Assembly (NCBI GenBank): GCA_028829895.1
Contig: CM054181.1
Location: 49,705,759 to 49,769,758, forward strand
Origin: Sinotaia quadrata
Lineage: Eukaryota > Mollusca > Gastropoda > Architaenioglossa > Viviparidae
Reading direction: 5' to 3'
Length of the DNA: 64,000 nucleotides
Below the pieces are notes generated by a model. It saw only the letters and a program-made list of their open reading frames with translations, did not search any database and had not been told where the DNA came from. How positions within the stretch are numbered: position 1 is the first letter of the stretch; each line of letters begins with the position of its first letter. Below are positions 14,184-26,411 of this stretch, piece by piece. Position numbers and translations under genes: made by a program.

Positions 14184-14928
14184 TAGTGAATACTAATGCA
14201 AGCAGTGCGAGCTTCTGAATTAAAAATATTTCTGTAAACAGACTAAAATGGTGAAACAGTGTACTTCAGAAGAAACGAGATGAAGAAACGGTAAAACTAT
14301 AGAGTGAAAGGGGGTGACAATTTGTTTGAGGAATTTCAAAATTTCAATTTCGTCATAATTTCCATTAACGAGAGATGGTGGGTGTACTAGGTGGGGCTTG
14401 AGATGCGGAGTCGTTGAGCGTGTTTGTGCATCAGTCTTCATTTTATTATTCCTTGTCATTTCAAAGTCAACCAAGTCTCTGTACTTGCCAGGTGAATTCA
14501 CTTAGCTTTTGATGTTGAATTTTTGTCGATATTTATTACATAACTGGATTTGGTTCACATATGCCCTGGAAATTTCTCCTCTCTATAGAATTGAGTTAGT
14601 GTGTCCTTACACGTTTCCTACGTCACTTACCGTACGAACTCTAAAATGTTATCTCTGTTTGGTCTTAGCGATTACTTTGTGTTAGGGATCAATACAGAGC
14701 ATCGGTGGTGGTGTTTTACTACAGATGTATTGATTGACATTCGGCTAAACTAATGAGAGTTTGAGGATAATGCGTTCGTAGCTTGTTTGATCAAAAATCC
14801 AACAAGTGAGTTAAAGCTCTGTTTTTTGTGAGCTGATTTTTGTGTCATTTACCTACAGAAATATATGAATTCTTTACAGATTTGCATTCACATGTAAACA
14901 TACATTCGCACTCACAAATACACATGCA
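14184..14928. other. low-copy sequence, nothing firm
   Basis: A reverse-strand open frame of about 90 codons at 14220-14501 starts at GTG and shows no motif. I do not call it. Confidence 0.45.
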
Positions 14929-14996
14929 TAGATAGATTGATGGATGGATAGATGGATGGATGGATGGGTAGATGGATGGATGAATGAAATAATGGA
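14929..14996. repeat. (GATG)n / (GATA)n imperfect microsatellite
   Basis: Imperfect GGAT/GATA/GATG tetranucleotides. Confidence 0.92.
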
Positions 14997-15957
14997 TATG
15001 TTTTAATGTGTCCTGATATGCGCGTGCGTGCGTGTGTTTGTGTTTTTACTGACAGCGGTAGAATTCAACACTAATATAACAAATCCGAAATTCACCCATT
15101 CGCTCATATACATAAATGTATGTTTGTCTTCTTTTATTAAAAGTGTTAAACAATATTCCTTTAAATCTTTCTGTCTGGAACAATTTTCACACGTGCAAAC
15201 ACACACTGTTTATGCTGAAACAAACTTAAATTAACGAATCAGTGTTCGGTCTGGAAAGCGTTTAATGGTCGCTGGGATTTTTGTTAAGAGAAAAATGTAT
15301 TTCTAGTACTGAATTATACTAAGTGTATTTATAATAATGAACAGTTTATCAACTCTGCATGCAACTAATATTTTTATGCCCTCTTAGGGCTCAACTAACC
15401 CGGATGTGGAGAAGGCGTGATCTGTTTGGATGAATTCCTATGGATAGAACCTGGGAAAGGAGATGGAGGGTTTGAATTGTTTCCTAACACGAAGCCAATG
15501 CAGAGACTGCGCAGCTGCATGGCATCCTAGAATCTATGTAGCACTGATAAAACAGACAATGAATTTATCTGCATCGCAAAATGATGAGTAGAGGATGGTC
15601 ACAAACAATACTTTATATTATGCAAACGAAGGTTAAGTTTATATACAAATATTCCCAGTTATGTAGATATCGGAATGTCTCTGAGTGTGTATGCGTGTGT
15701 GTATTTAATAGATTTTTAATGTTTGAGTAGGCTACAGATATTAATATATGTTGCTTGCATTAAAATCAAAGACAATGAACATGTCACATGTTAATTTTGA
15801 ACAGTCTGTTTTTGTATTGAAAATATTGTTTTAATGATGTCTGGATGTATTGCAATGTATGACTTTACAACATTTTCTTCGTTTGTTTGCCTAATTATCA
15901 AAGTGTGTCGGTCAGTGTTTATTTATGTCTTCAGTATGTAAAACTGTTATTTTCCTT
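14997..15957. other. low-copy sequence, no gene recognised
   Basis: Nothing beyond short random open frames. Confidence 0.45.
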
Positions 15958-16195
15958 CCCCTCTCTCTCTCTCCTTCCTCTCTCTCCCTCCTCTCTCTAC
16001 TTCCTCTCTCTCCCTCCTCTTCTTCCTCTCCGTCTCCTTCCTCACTCTCTTTTCTCTCCTCTCTTCTTCATCCTCGTTATCATTGTTCAATCTTCTTTCT
16101 CTCTTTCACTTCTTCTTTCCTCTCTGTTCTCTCTCCTCTCTCTCTCTTCTTCCTCTCTCTATCCTCTTCTTCCCGTCTTTCTCTCCTCCCCAAAT
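15958..16195. repeat. polypyrimidine (CT/CCTT) tract
   Basis: About 240 bp composed almost only of C and T, with TCTCTCTCC and CTTCCTCTC phrases. It leaves all forward frames open as Ser/Leu/Pro strings. Confidence 0.93.
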
Positions 16196-16750
<555 letters not shown>

Positions 16751-17691
16751 CTGACTACGCATACATACATTGGGAAAAGGAGAAACGTACACTTTGTTCG
16801 GGGGTCAAAGAACGAATATAATTAAGATTTTTATCAACTTTATTAGCAGCATCAATCGCCGGGACAATCAAGCGTGCACTCACGTGGCGTCGTTTCAGTC
16901 GACTAAATTACGTGCGCATATTAAATTAAAATTAATCTGTTTTCTTATAAAAATGTATGCAATTACTTGGAGTGTGAGGTCTGTTTACCTGTCTGGCAAA
17001 ACTAATTAAATAACTTACTTTCTGACTGTATGCTGACTTAGTCATCTGATTTTACATTCTGGATCTTGTAACGTTCAGGACTGCCTGAGAAGAATGTGTG
17101 TTGACCTACAGCGTCTGGTGAATGGTTAGTGGACGGTTGCCAATGGAGACTGCTGGCAAAAGTGAAGTGACGTGCAATGCTCAGAGGAAATTGTTCTCAT
17201 TTGTGTGACCGAGTGTTGGCTTGACCAATGAAAAGTCGTAAGATTCGGATGGTCGAAGAAAAAATCTTTGACAAGAAGCATCATGCTTATCATCCATTCA
17301 TCGTCTCATTTACTGCACTTCAAGTCTTAAGTCATCATCTTAATATCTTACTGGAATTTAGCACTTGTCCGAGGAGAATTAACAAATGTTGCAAGGACAT
17401 TTATGAGAAAATAAAAACAGCTTTAAAAACATTGTTTTACACTAAAGTTACAATTTTGCAAAAATAATGATCTTTTGTTATTGTTTTTATTAAAAATAGT
17501 TGTAATTGATGTCTCTTCCAGTCATTGTCATATGCGTGTGGTCACGACATGTCACATATTATTGCAATTTTAACATTCGCTGTGCGGCATCGATTTTCCC
17601 GACACGATGTCAAGCAAATTACAAGATAATTTTAGCCCCATTTGTCGGAACAGAAATCAGTTTATTTTTGCAGACAACGCGCCTCCTGTAT
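16751..17691. other. low-copy sequence, no gene recognised
   Basis: Several 70-80 codon open frames (16770-17009, 17228-17467) lack recognisable domains. I do not call them. Confidence 0.45.
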
Positions 17692-17727
17692 CCCCCCCCC
17701 CCAAAAAAAAAAAAAAATAAATAAATG
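17692..17727 (+). repeat. C11 then A15 homopolymer junction
   Basis: Eleven Cs run directly into about fifteen As, then TAAATAAAT. Confidence 0.93.
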
Positions 17728-17841
17728 TAATATTAAGGGGAGACAATTAGGCTCTTTGCTCTAAACCTAACTTTTTGAAACAAGTGTCTGACCTTCTCGA
17801 AAAGCGTAAAGTGATACAGTGATCATAGTGCGGCACTGAGT

Positions 17842-18110
17842 TCAAGGGTGCAGTCTTTACTAGACCCTCTTACAACAGTTGGCAAGAGTGTCAGGGTGCA
17901 GTCTTTACTAGACCCTCTTACAACAGTTGACAAGAGCGTCAGGGAGAAGTCTTTACTGACCCTCATCACATAGCTTGGCAAGAGCGTCAGGGAGAAGACA
18001 TTGCTAACTCTCATCAAACAGGTTTCCAAGAGCATAAGGGACAAGCTTTACTAACCCTCATCACACAAGTTGGCGAGAGCTTAATGTTAAGTCTTTACTA
18101 GATCTTCGCC
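17842..18110. repeat. 48-bp tandem array, about 5 copies, graded decay
   Basis: The first two units are nearly identical (GTCTTTACTAGACCCTCTTA). Later units diverge towards 18110, keeping GTTGGCAAGAGCGTCAGGG. Confidence 0.88.
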
Positions 18111-19180
18111 ACAGGTACAAGGTATAGAGCGTACAAGGACAAGGTCTAAACTAGGCTTTCTTCAGACAGGCTGAAAGTCACCATAGCGTGACTTTCTGGT
18201 AGGAGTGATGACAGTATCAATGATGGTAGTCTGTAAGTCAAAGACGTTTGAGAAAAGACTGGCGTATCTTTTCAAGACCGGAAATACACAGTACATGGAT
18301 ATAGGGGCAGGACCATGCAGGCTTACTGGAGATGTGACAGACAGTGTATTTTCAGCAACAGAAGGGTGTCAGGTGTGTCACCTCAAGAGGCAGAACTGTC
18401 CCGGGTAATTTGTAGTGACGGAGGTCAGTTGTACCGGCGTGTCACAGTTAGCCTAATCTACTAGACTAGACAATGCACTATTACCCAGCAATCCTAGGAA
18501 CATTTTGGAACGGTATGTCATCTCCGACCCTGTCAGACATTGCAAGAATGATTTGAGACGTACAGGCAACTGCAGGACTTGCTCGTTGTGCTCACTTTCA
18601 TCACTAACGCTTAGTAGAGGAAGTAGCATTAACAGTCGGTGATGGCGTTTGTGGCTGGAGGTGATCGTAGCTGAGAAAGTCGGGAGACAAAGGAAGCAAA
18701 ATCCGTTAATCCAACAGCTATGAATATCTTCAACAGTGGCGTGCATAGAAACTGCGCTTAAGAGATGTCAATGGCGGACGATGGGAACTGCGGAGTTAAA
18801 GAATACAGTGCAGCGAAATAAAGATACATTACACCAGAATACGGTAACGTGTTGTGGTGTGGGTTTACACGGTACACTACGATTAGCACTCAGCAGTTTG
18901 CAGTTAATAAAACATAAATAGGAAAGCTGATTAGTTCCATTCTGACAGACTATGCAATCAATTATTATTAATAATCTGCTCAGCAATTGTCATTAAGTAA
19001 AAATAATAATATGGAGATCTCCAGACTCGTTCTGTGTGGTTTTCTATAGAAACATAATCTATCTTCTTACGTCAGCAGACTTGAAATGGCTTTTTCGTTC
19101 TACCCGGCTGTATCATGAAAAATCTATTTTCCTGAAATGGGTTTGCTACTAGATTCTCATTGGGATACAGTTACATTCCG
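18111..19180. other. low-copy sequence, no gene recognised
   Basis: Open frames of 60-97 codons on both strands (18205-18408, 18453-18746) show no motif or splice pattern that I trust. Confidence 0.45.
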
Positions 19181-19440
19181 GAATCAAAGCGGAATAAATA
19201 TAGAAGTTGAATATTAACAGAAAGACGTTTAGGCTTTAGAATCAAAGCGGAATAAATATAGAAGTTGAATATTAACAGAAAGACGTTTAGGCTTTAGAAT
19301 CAAAGCGGAATAAATATAGAAGTTGAATATTAATAGAAAGACGTTTAGGCTTTAGAATCAAAGCGGAATAAATATAGAAGTTGAATATTAACAGAAATAT
19401 GTTTAGGTTTTAGCATCAATAGGAATATATATCGATGCAA
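19181..19440. repeat. 58-bp tandem array, about 4.3 copies
   Basis: The unit contains AATCAAAGCGGAATAAATAT and AACAGAAAGACGTTTAGGC. The last copy is diverged. Confidence 0.95.
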
Positions 19441-19454
19441 GATCTTAACAGAAA

Positions 19455-19615
19455 TGTCCCATAAGGTCCCATAACTATCTGACCTGTCAACTATCTGGTC
19501 CTGCAAATATGTGGTCTTGCAACCACCTTAGATGTTAATTATCTGGCCCGGTAACTATGTGGTCTTGCAACCACCTGAGCTGTTAATTCTGGCCCGGTAA
19601 CTATATGACCTAGCA
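19455..19615. repeat. decayed about 50-bp repeats
   Basis: Two clear copies contain GTGGTCTTGCAACCACCT and TGGCCCGGTAACTAT, with weaker copies upstream. Confidence 0.75.
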
Positions 19616-19949
19616 TTTTGATAAGTTCGCCCCTTGAAATAAGTTGAATATGACACTGCCAAGATAAAATATAAACGTTTTTAACAGATTACATAAAAGA
19701 AAATTAAGCCGTAACTCACTAGCTACTAGTGTGGAGAGTATATTTCTCTTCTTTCTTAATTAATTGACACTTTCTTCTTGGCACACTATATAATGACATA
19801 ATATTGCTTCTTAGCTGGTAAATTTAGTTGTTGCCTATTTTATTTGAGTTCTTGTTGATTTATTACACTTTTCCCAGAAACTACGGGATGTATGTAATAC
19901 CTGTAGTAATAGGAACAGTGGAGAGTGTAACATCTGATCTTTGACATGT

Positions 19950-20163
19950 ACCCGGCTAGGAAGTCACACAAATGTCCCACTGCTAAACGGCTAGGAAGTC
20001 ACACAATTGTCCCACTGCTAAACGGCTAGGAAGTCACACAATTGTCCCACTGCTAAACGGTTAGGAAGTCACACAATTGTCCCGCTGCTAAACGCCTAGG
20101 AAGTCACACAAGTGTCCCACTGCTAAACGGCTAGGAAGTCATACAATTGTCCCACTGCTAAAC
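19950..20163. repeat. 35-bp tandem array, 6 copies
   Basis: The unit contains ACGGCTAGGAAGTCACACAA and TTGTCCCACTGCTAA. The last unit runs directly into a LINE 3' end. Confidence 0.95.
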
Positions 20164-20275
20164 GCAGCTCTCCTTGGAGAAACCTATATCCTCCATAAAA
20201 CGTCGTATCTCCCAGAATCCTTGCAGGATTCCTAGACCAAAGTTAACAACCGAGAAGTCGTGAGAGGAAGAGAGG
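20164..20275 (+). mobile_element. LINE 3'-end fragment (5'-truncated)
   Basis: Read from 20164, the + strand encodes AALLGETYILHKTSYLPESL before a stop at 20233-20235. This matches AALLGSAHILRKTLDLPESW encoded by the better LINE fragment near 46960-47021. The DNA similarity continues past the stop (CTCCCAGAATC, then GAAGTCGTG). It is therefore the C-terminal tail and 3' untranslated end of a non-LTR retrotransposon reverse transcriptase protein. The rest of the element is absent, and the fragment starts exactly where the 35-bp array ends. I see no AAT tail. It is non-functional. Confidence 0.75.
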
Positions 20276-20898
20276 CAATGATGATGAGCGTGACGACAAG
20301 GAGGAAGAGGATTTAACAAGATTTGATAGTGTGTTAGTAACTAAGGCTCTAAACGCGTTGGAATAATTACACCACTAGACATTTATTCAAACAAGAAAAC
20401 TAAATTTTATAAAACAAAAAGAATCCACATGAAAAAAGACAAATATAACAAATTACTGTAATTAACAAAAGGGAAACAGATCCATTGAATTTACAAATAT
20501 ACAGTTCGAGAAAACAAGAATACCGAAGAGATAGTGCAATTGTTGCTGAGGGAAAAATACGTGTTTTGAGGAGAGTGAAGATTTGGGGATGTGGAGTGGT
20601 ATAAACTTGTGAATTTCTGAGATTCGTTCTAGACAGTGTAGTGCTTTTAGCATTTTAAAGTTTCTTACTTCTCTACACTGGCAGACCAGAGAGAAGGGAG
20701 TTAAAATAATCAAGTCGAGAGAATGCCAGTAAATACACAAAGGGACTTTGTAGAATCAGCAATGAGAATCTTGCGAACGGTTCTAATTCGTCAGATATTC
20801 TTTTATTTATAGGTATTAAAGATATATTGCTGTATGGAGAGAGAACTGTTAATACTAAACCCAGATTTCAAGGTGACCGACTGAATTCAACGAGAGTG
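20276..20898. other. low-copy sequence, nothing recognised
   Basis: A reverse-strand open frame of 92 codons at 20462-20740 has no motif. No gene is called. Confidence 0.45.
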
Positions 20899-20915
20899 TC
20901 ACACACACACACACA

Positions 20916-20984
<69 letters not shown>

Positions 20985-21018
20985 CACACCTCACACAACA
21001 CACAACACACAACACATC
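20899..21018. repeat. (CA)n microsatellite with degenerate end
   Basis: About 40 CA units, then CCTCACACCTCACACAACAC. Confidence 0.96.
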
Positions 21019-21375
21019 AAGAGAGAGGGGGTAAAAGAAAAGGAAACAAAAAGGCAGCTCTTACTTATTCTTATTGCGATAAGAAACACCTTTGATTCTT
21101 TTTGTGAAATAAAATTTACTTTAAAGATACAACACATTTCGCAAATACAGAAAGATTTCAAGTCAAATATAGACGCGTGTGGGTTGTCATAACGCATTAA
21201 AATTTGTTACATTTTTTCCTAGCATAAAGAATTGTTAAACATATTGATATTATAATACTGCTGTCAAGACGTGTGCTTGTCGACGTGTGCCTATATATAG
21301 TGAAATTTTAATTAACTATTAATTAAGAATCTGAGAAAAGCTCCTCACGGAAAGGTATCACCATCATGCAAGCGC

Positions 21376-21403
21376 ACGCACACACACCGCATATACTTAA
21401 ACA

Positions 21404-21455
<52 letters not shown>

Positions 21456-21549
21456 CACGCGCATACACACACAAGCACGCTTTCATGTTAATACACACAC
21501 ACACACACACACACAAGTACGCTTTCATGTTAATACACACACACACACA

Positions 21550-21597
<48 letters not shown>
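21376..21597. repeat. compound (CA)n with duplicated spacer
   Basis: Three CA blocks are separated by two copies of a spacer containing ACGCTTTCATGTTAATACAC, at about 21477 and 21520. A CA tract and its flank have been tandemly duplicated. Confidence 0.93.
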
Positions 21598-21599
<2 letters not shown>

Positions 21600-22029
21600 C
21601 TATTGTTAAAATGATACTCTATTTCTATCATTTCTATCAGATTTCTATCATTATTTTTTTGCTGCTGTTGGTGTTCATTCCAGTATTCTTCATAGTGCCT
21701 GATTTATTTCTTGCCATTTGTTTTATCTGTATGGCTTTCTTGACATGATCACGGCAACAATATTTTGCAGCTGCCTTAAAGAAACGTGATTAATTAGAAA
21801 CAACTTTACACTGTTAATCTCTGTTATCAGACTTTACACTGTCCAGTAAAGTGATTTTACACACTTTGCCCTGGAGCGTGTCCTCGCGTGCACATGAAAG
21901 ATTATCACAGAATTATACAAAATCCAGCAAGATACAATGAATAATGATTGGATCTATGAAAGAAGCCAGCCCGAAGCCAGCCCCCATCTTATGAGTACTC
22001 ATCAGCAACGAAAAATTAGCAAGACTTGC
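21598..22029. other. low-copy sequence, nothing recognised
   Basis: No gene. A tandem AAGCCAGCCCG/AAGCCAGCCCC duplication occurs near 21965. Confidence 0.45.
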
Positions 22030-22706
22030 GTGAAGTGTTGAAGCAAAATTGTTACTCAGTAAATAGAACCATACAATTTAATGATTTAAAGTAGTAAGCA
22101 AGACTGTTATTCAATTTTTTTTTAAATCAAACATTTTAGTGATGTAAAGTGATGTGAGGCTAGACTTTGCTGAGTAAACCGAAACAAACATTATAGTGGC
22201 ATAAAGTGGTATAAACTATATCATGTAATTTCTGACGTAAAGTGCTATATACTAAATCATATAAGTTAGTGGTGTAAAGTGGAATAAATCAAGCAATTTA
22301 GTGTTGTAAAGTGGAATTAATCATATAATTTAGTGTCGTAAAGTGCTATAAACTAAATCATATAAGTTAGTGTCGTAAAGTTCTATAATCTAAATCACAT
22401 AAGTTAGTATCGTAAAGTGGTATAAACTAAATCACATAAGTTAGTGTCGTAAAGTGGTATAAACTAAATCACATAAGTTAGTGTCATAAATTTCTATAAT
22501 CTAAATCACATAAGTTAGTGTCGTAAAGTGGTATAAACTAAATCACATAAGTCAGTGTCGTAAAGTTCTATAATCTAAATCACATAAGTTAGTGTCGTAA
22601 AGTGCTATAATCTAAATCACATAAGTTAGTGTCGTAAAGTGGTATTATCTGAATCACACTACTACGTGTTGAAGCAAGTCTTGTTGCAGAGTAAACTGAA
22701 TTATAC
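22030..22706. repeat. 37-bp satellite, left block
   Basis: About fourteen units of 37 bp contain TTAGTGTCGTAAAGTGGTAT and AAACTAAATCA. Longer and older variants at both ends begin GTGTTGAAGCAA. The block stops at GAATTATAC, where an inserted element begins, and the same satellite resumes at 25937. Confidence 0.93.
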
Positions 22707-25700
22707 TGTCTCGGAATAAATTTGCTTCTCCCTATTTTTAATTTAATTGTTAAATTGTCAGAGTGACACGACTTTAGGTACTACTTATGACAATACTTTT
22801 TAAAGTGTCCGAGTTGGAAGTAAACAACCCGAATTGAGAATATGCTAGAATTTGCTGATGTAATGTTAACCATCCAAACTCGGTGAGTAGTTTTTATTAT
22901 CCAATGGTTATGATTTATGAGAACGAGACCAGCCAATGTCCTGAGATCTAAAAGTTTACCTGCTGTAGAGAAATCTATGGTCTTGAATTTGAAGTGGCAA
23001 AGAAGTCCAGTCTTGAAAGGTGGCCATTAGCTTGATGGTGAGTTAACTGACTGATTGAGAGAGAATGGACTTGTGCATTTTTGTTATTGATATGTTATGC
23101 TTGTGCTTTAATAAGATGTATTATATGAGTAGGCTATTATTTCTACAAATTTTTGAACTAAGCTGCTCGTATATTGTGTAATAATCACTTGACTTTCTTT
23201 TGATATGCTGTATTTATTATGCTGTGTGCATGTATCCGGTTAATAAATACTATTGCAGGAAATTGCAAGTTGAGACTGGAATGTAAGAAATAGTTATAAA
23301 GCTATAAACTGGAACTTAGCATTGCTCCCTTTCAGGCAAGCAGCTTTTTCTATTTTCTACTTTATCGTATTATTTGAATCTATGGGTTCATTGATTGTAA
23401 ACCACTATGATAGGGGAGACATGGAAATCATCTGCTGTAGTGTGTGTAAAGTGTAAAAGAATACACTACACTCCTTTCATGTATCATGGCAAAGTGTGCT
23501 GACTAGGTGAACAATTTCTGTTATAAGGAAGTACTCGAATTGCTTAAATTGTTATTCTGCTTCAGGGAGCTGGAGAAAACGCCTAGGTTGATGTAATGCT
23601 CGGAAATCATCCCTGCCTAATTAAGTCTTACAATTAAGAGATATTTAATTTTTTGCACTCTGTACTGACGGAAAGGGGGGTAGTTCTGACTCACACTCAG
23701 TTAGAGCGCAGTGCTTTGACTGACAAGGACCGTGAGAGCCTCTCCAGCTAATCCACTTAAATCCAATCGAGAGTGGTGACAGCCAGACAGCTGAGAGAGG
23801 GGGTAAGTGCCTAACAGCCTGCTTTGTAGTATGCATTTCCTCGGTCAGAAACATTTAGGGTACAGTCAGAAACATTTAGAGTATGGCACAGAAGTGAACA
23901 GGTGTGAAAAAGGTGTAGATGGGTGATTCCTGTCCATTGAGGCGTGAGTTGATAAATACTCCATCAAGCCTCATTGCAAACACTTGCAACAATTTTCTCA
24001 AAATCTGGTTCTGAAGGTGATCATTATAATTAGGAGTGGTAAGGCATCTGGTTGATAATTAATGTATGAATGTACTTTAAATGATTTTGTGTTAAATTAT
24101 TGTTCATGCATTTCGATTGATATGTTAGAATTTCTATTTGATTCATTAATATGTGTAGTTCATGTTAGAAAATTATGTATTGATGAATTAAGGATGTAAG
24201 GGGCTAAGCAATTCTCTTGCAGATAAAATGTAAGTTGAATGATTAGTGAGAGGGCGAAAGAGAATGGGACAATTATGAATTATATCTAAGCACTATGCTC
24301 CCATTTTATTGCAATGGGTGTGCCTTCAATCTTCATCCGTGAGAGTTCTTCAACTTGACACAGGGTTCCATCTTCAACAAGATTCAGGCTTCAGGCTTCG
24401 TTCAGTAATTTTTGCTACATCGACGTTCAGCTGTCAGCCGTCTCCAATCCGGTTTGAGCAGTGAAAGCTCTGTTATGTGTGTTGCGTCTTGGGGAGGCTT
24501 CAGTAATCTGCAGACCACACTCTACCATAAAATTCTAGGGTGACGTGAGAGTGAGAAACGACCACCATTGCCATTCTGAGCTCAGACGATTCCATTGTGC
24601 TCAACCAACTATGGAACGAAAGAAAGGGGGACATTGGCATTGGGTTGACAATAAATCTCTTCGTATCTTCTCTACTACACTGCATCTATGATTCAGGTCA
24701 TGATACCAAATCCACTATATTACCTCTGATTTCTCCTTCAATCTAATGAAAAAACCATAACTCTGGTTAGAGATTGTTCCTCAGGCAGACATTGTAGAAA
24801 TATCGATTATCTAGATTAAAGTATCAGATGTAGGACATTTAAATACGTGAACTGTTTCCAAACATATTTTGTAGTTTGCGATAAGATATTATTTTATTTA
24901 AAAAATCTTTCTATCTTTAGTTATATCCTTCTTACAAGTGCATTGATGCATGTCTGGAGTAGTTAGTGGGTGGATAGGGGCTCGGGAGCTATTGTTTGAA
25001 TGAAAGTTAATCAGTGTAGTGATTTTAGATTACTCCTTAAGAAGTTCCATCTGCGAATAGAAGTTATGTACTGGTGGTGTGTAAGCTTATAGTGGTAGGT
25101 GAGTGGGAAATTCAGGTTAGGAAATGAATCTTAAATTTAATCACTTATAAGCGATTATGGTTATTAATGATAAACCAATTCATAAGTAATAACGAATAAT
25201 AGAGATTAACGCACCACGCGCGTCACAGTTGACTTCAAGAGAATAGCAGTCCTTCAGTGTTTTTTACGTGTACAGAGAAAAGCACATGACGTAATAACGT
25301 GGACAATAAACTTGTGACATTGTTGCAAAAGCAAATGAAAGACTGTTGAGACAGCGATTAATACAGTTTAAGTAAAACTATTATCACATATCTCTAATAA
25401 CTCCATTTCTCTTCTCTGATAAGAAGTATCCTGTGATTTGTAATGAATTGTTGAATTGTATGTTTTTTGGATAAAGGATTGTGTAAAATAGAAATTATTT
25501 GAATGTGGTTTCATGGAAATAATTGATATCAAGAAACCTATTTCTGTCATATGTATGTTTGATTTTTCATTTAAAAAATTTATTGTAAAATTTATTGAGC
25601 TTCTTATGCATGTTGATAACCTTTTGTTGGAGATTAAGGTGGGTGGATGTGTGCTCGCTAAATATAGATTAAAGACGGGTTTATCTTCTCTTTGGTAAGA

Positions 25701-25936
25701 CGTTTTCCACCTATGGAAAGATTGTGTGAGGTGTTTATCTTTAAAATTGTGGAAGAGAGAAAACGTTTACAGCGCCTGCATATCCACCAAGCGAGAAAGA
25801 TATAAGAGAGACGAGTGGTGTCTGATGGAGGATCATAATCAAAATAAATTAGGATTCTCATCACTTGTAATTAGTTTTGGATTATTAATAAATTAATAAT
25901 AATCATATCCATTAACTAAATGGCATTGGAGTCACA
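22707..25936. mobile_element. LTR-like element (outer copy), split by a nested insertion
   Basis: This segment interrupts a 37-bp satellite. It begins TGTCTCGG and ends GAGTCACA, the TG...CA form typical of LTRs. It is flanked by TATAC on the left and CATAC on the right, a near-perfect 5-bp target duplication. Removing it rejoins GAATTATAC to TATTTAGTG, which is the normal satellite sequence. About 1.59 kb remains once the inner insertion is removed. A paralogous copy of 23209-25936 lies at 45679-47131. No coding remnant or second LTR is visible, so a solo LTR or another non-coding element is the best reading. Orientation is not established. Confidence 0.65.
23592..25227. mobile_element. LTR-like element (inner copy), 1,636 bp
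   Basis: It begins TGTAATGCTCGG and ends GCGCGTCACA, flanked on both sides by GTTGA (23587-23591 and 25228-25232). The paralogue at 46030-46060 lacks it. Deleting the insert plus one GTTGA restores a gap-free match between CCTAGGTTGACTTCAAGAG here and CCCAGATTAGCCTCAAGAG there. TG...CA ends and a 5-bp duplication are the classical LTR-retrotransposon signature. No internal gag or pol similarity or paired LTR is seen, so a solo LTR is likely. Its last 300 bp resemble the end of the outer element, so the two may belong to related subfamilies. Confidence 0.65.
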
Positions 25937-26148
25937 CATACTATTTAGTGTCATAAAGTATATAAACTTAAATCATTATATATAGTGACGCGTAACGTGG
26001 TATAAACTGAATCATACTATTTAGTGACTTAGAGTGGTATAAACTGAATCATACTATTTAGTGACTTAAAGGGTATAAACTGAATCATACTATTTAGTGA
26101 CTTAAAGTGGTATAAACTGAACCATGTAAATTATTGAGGTAAAGTTTA
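25937..26148. repeat. 37/38-bp satellite, right block
   Basis: Five units contain CATACTATTTAGTGACTTAA and AGTGGTATAAACTGAATC. This is the same satellite as 22030-22706, separated from it by the inserted element. Confidence 0.92.
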
Positions 26149-26411
26149 AAAGACCACATGCGTACCGGTGACAGAACATTACTGTTTTAATTAACTCGAA
26201 CTCACGTGTTAGCTTTATGGCACCTTTCCACCCCTCTGCCCACCCCTCACTCCACCCCCAACCTCAACTGTTTCCGACATTTCTCAATAGAGTTGTTTAC
26301 CTGCCTCAATCTGGGATGAACATGATTTAAGACCAAAACCCAGTTCATCAGAAAAAGAACTATGTCAATGTTCACCGCGGGTCGTCATTGGGAACGTAAT
26401 GGTCACACTGA
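26149..26411. other. low-copy sequence
   Basis: A C-rich stretch (CCACCCCTCTGCCCACCCC) lies near 26228. No gene. Confidence 0.45.

Noticed and set aside
19950..20163. CRISPR array (35-bp regular repeats)
   Set aside because: The whole unit is repeated. There are no unique spacers between short repeats, and the DNA is eukaryotic in style.
22030..22706. CRISPR-like 37-bp periodicity
   Set aside because: Contiguous satellite units without spacers. The same satellite continues beyond an inserted element.
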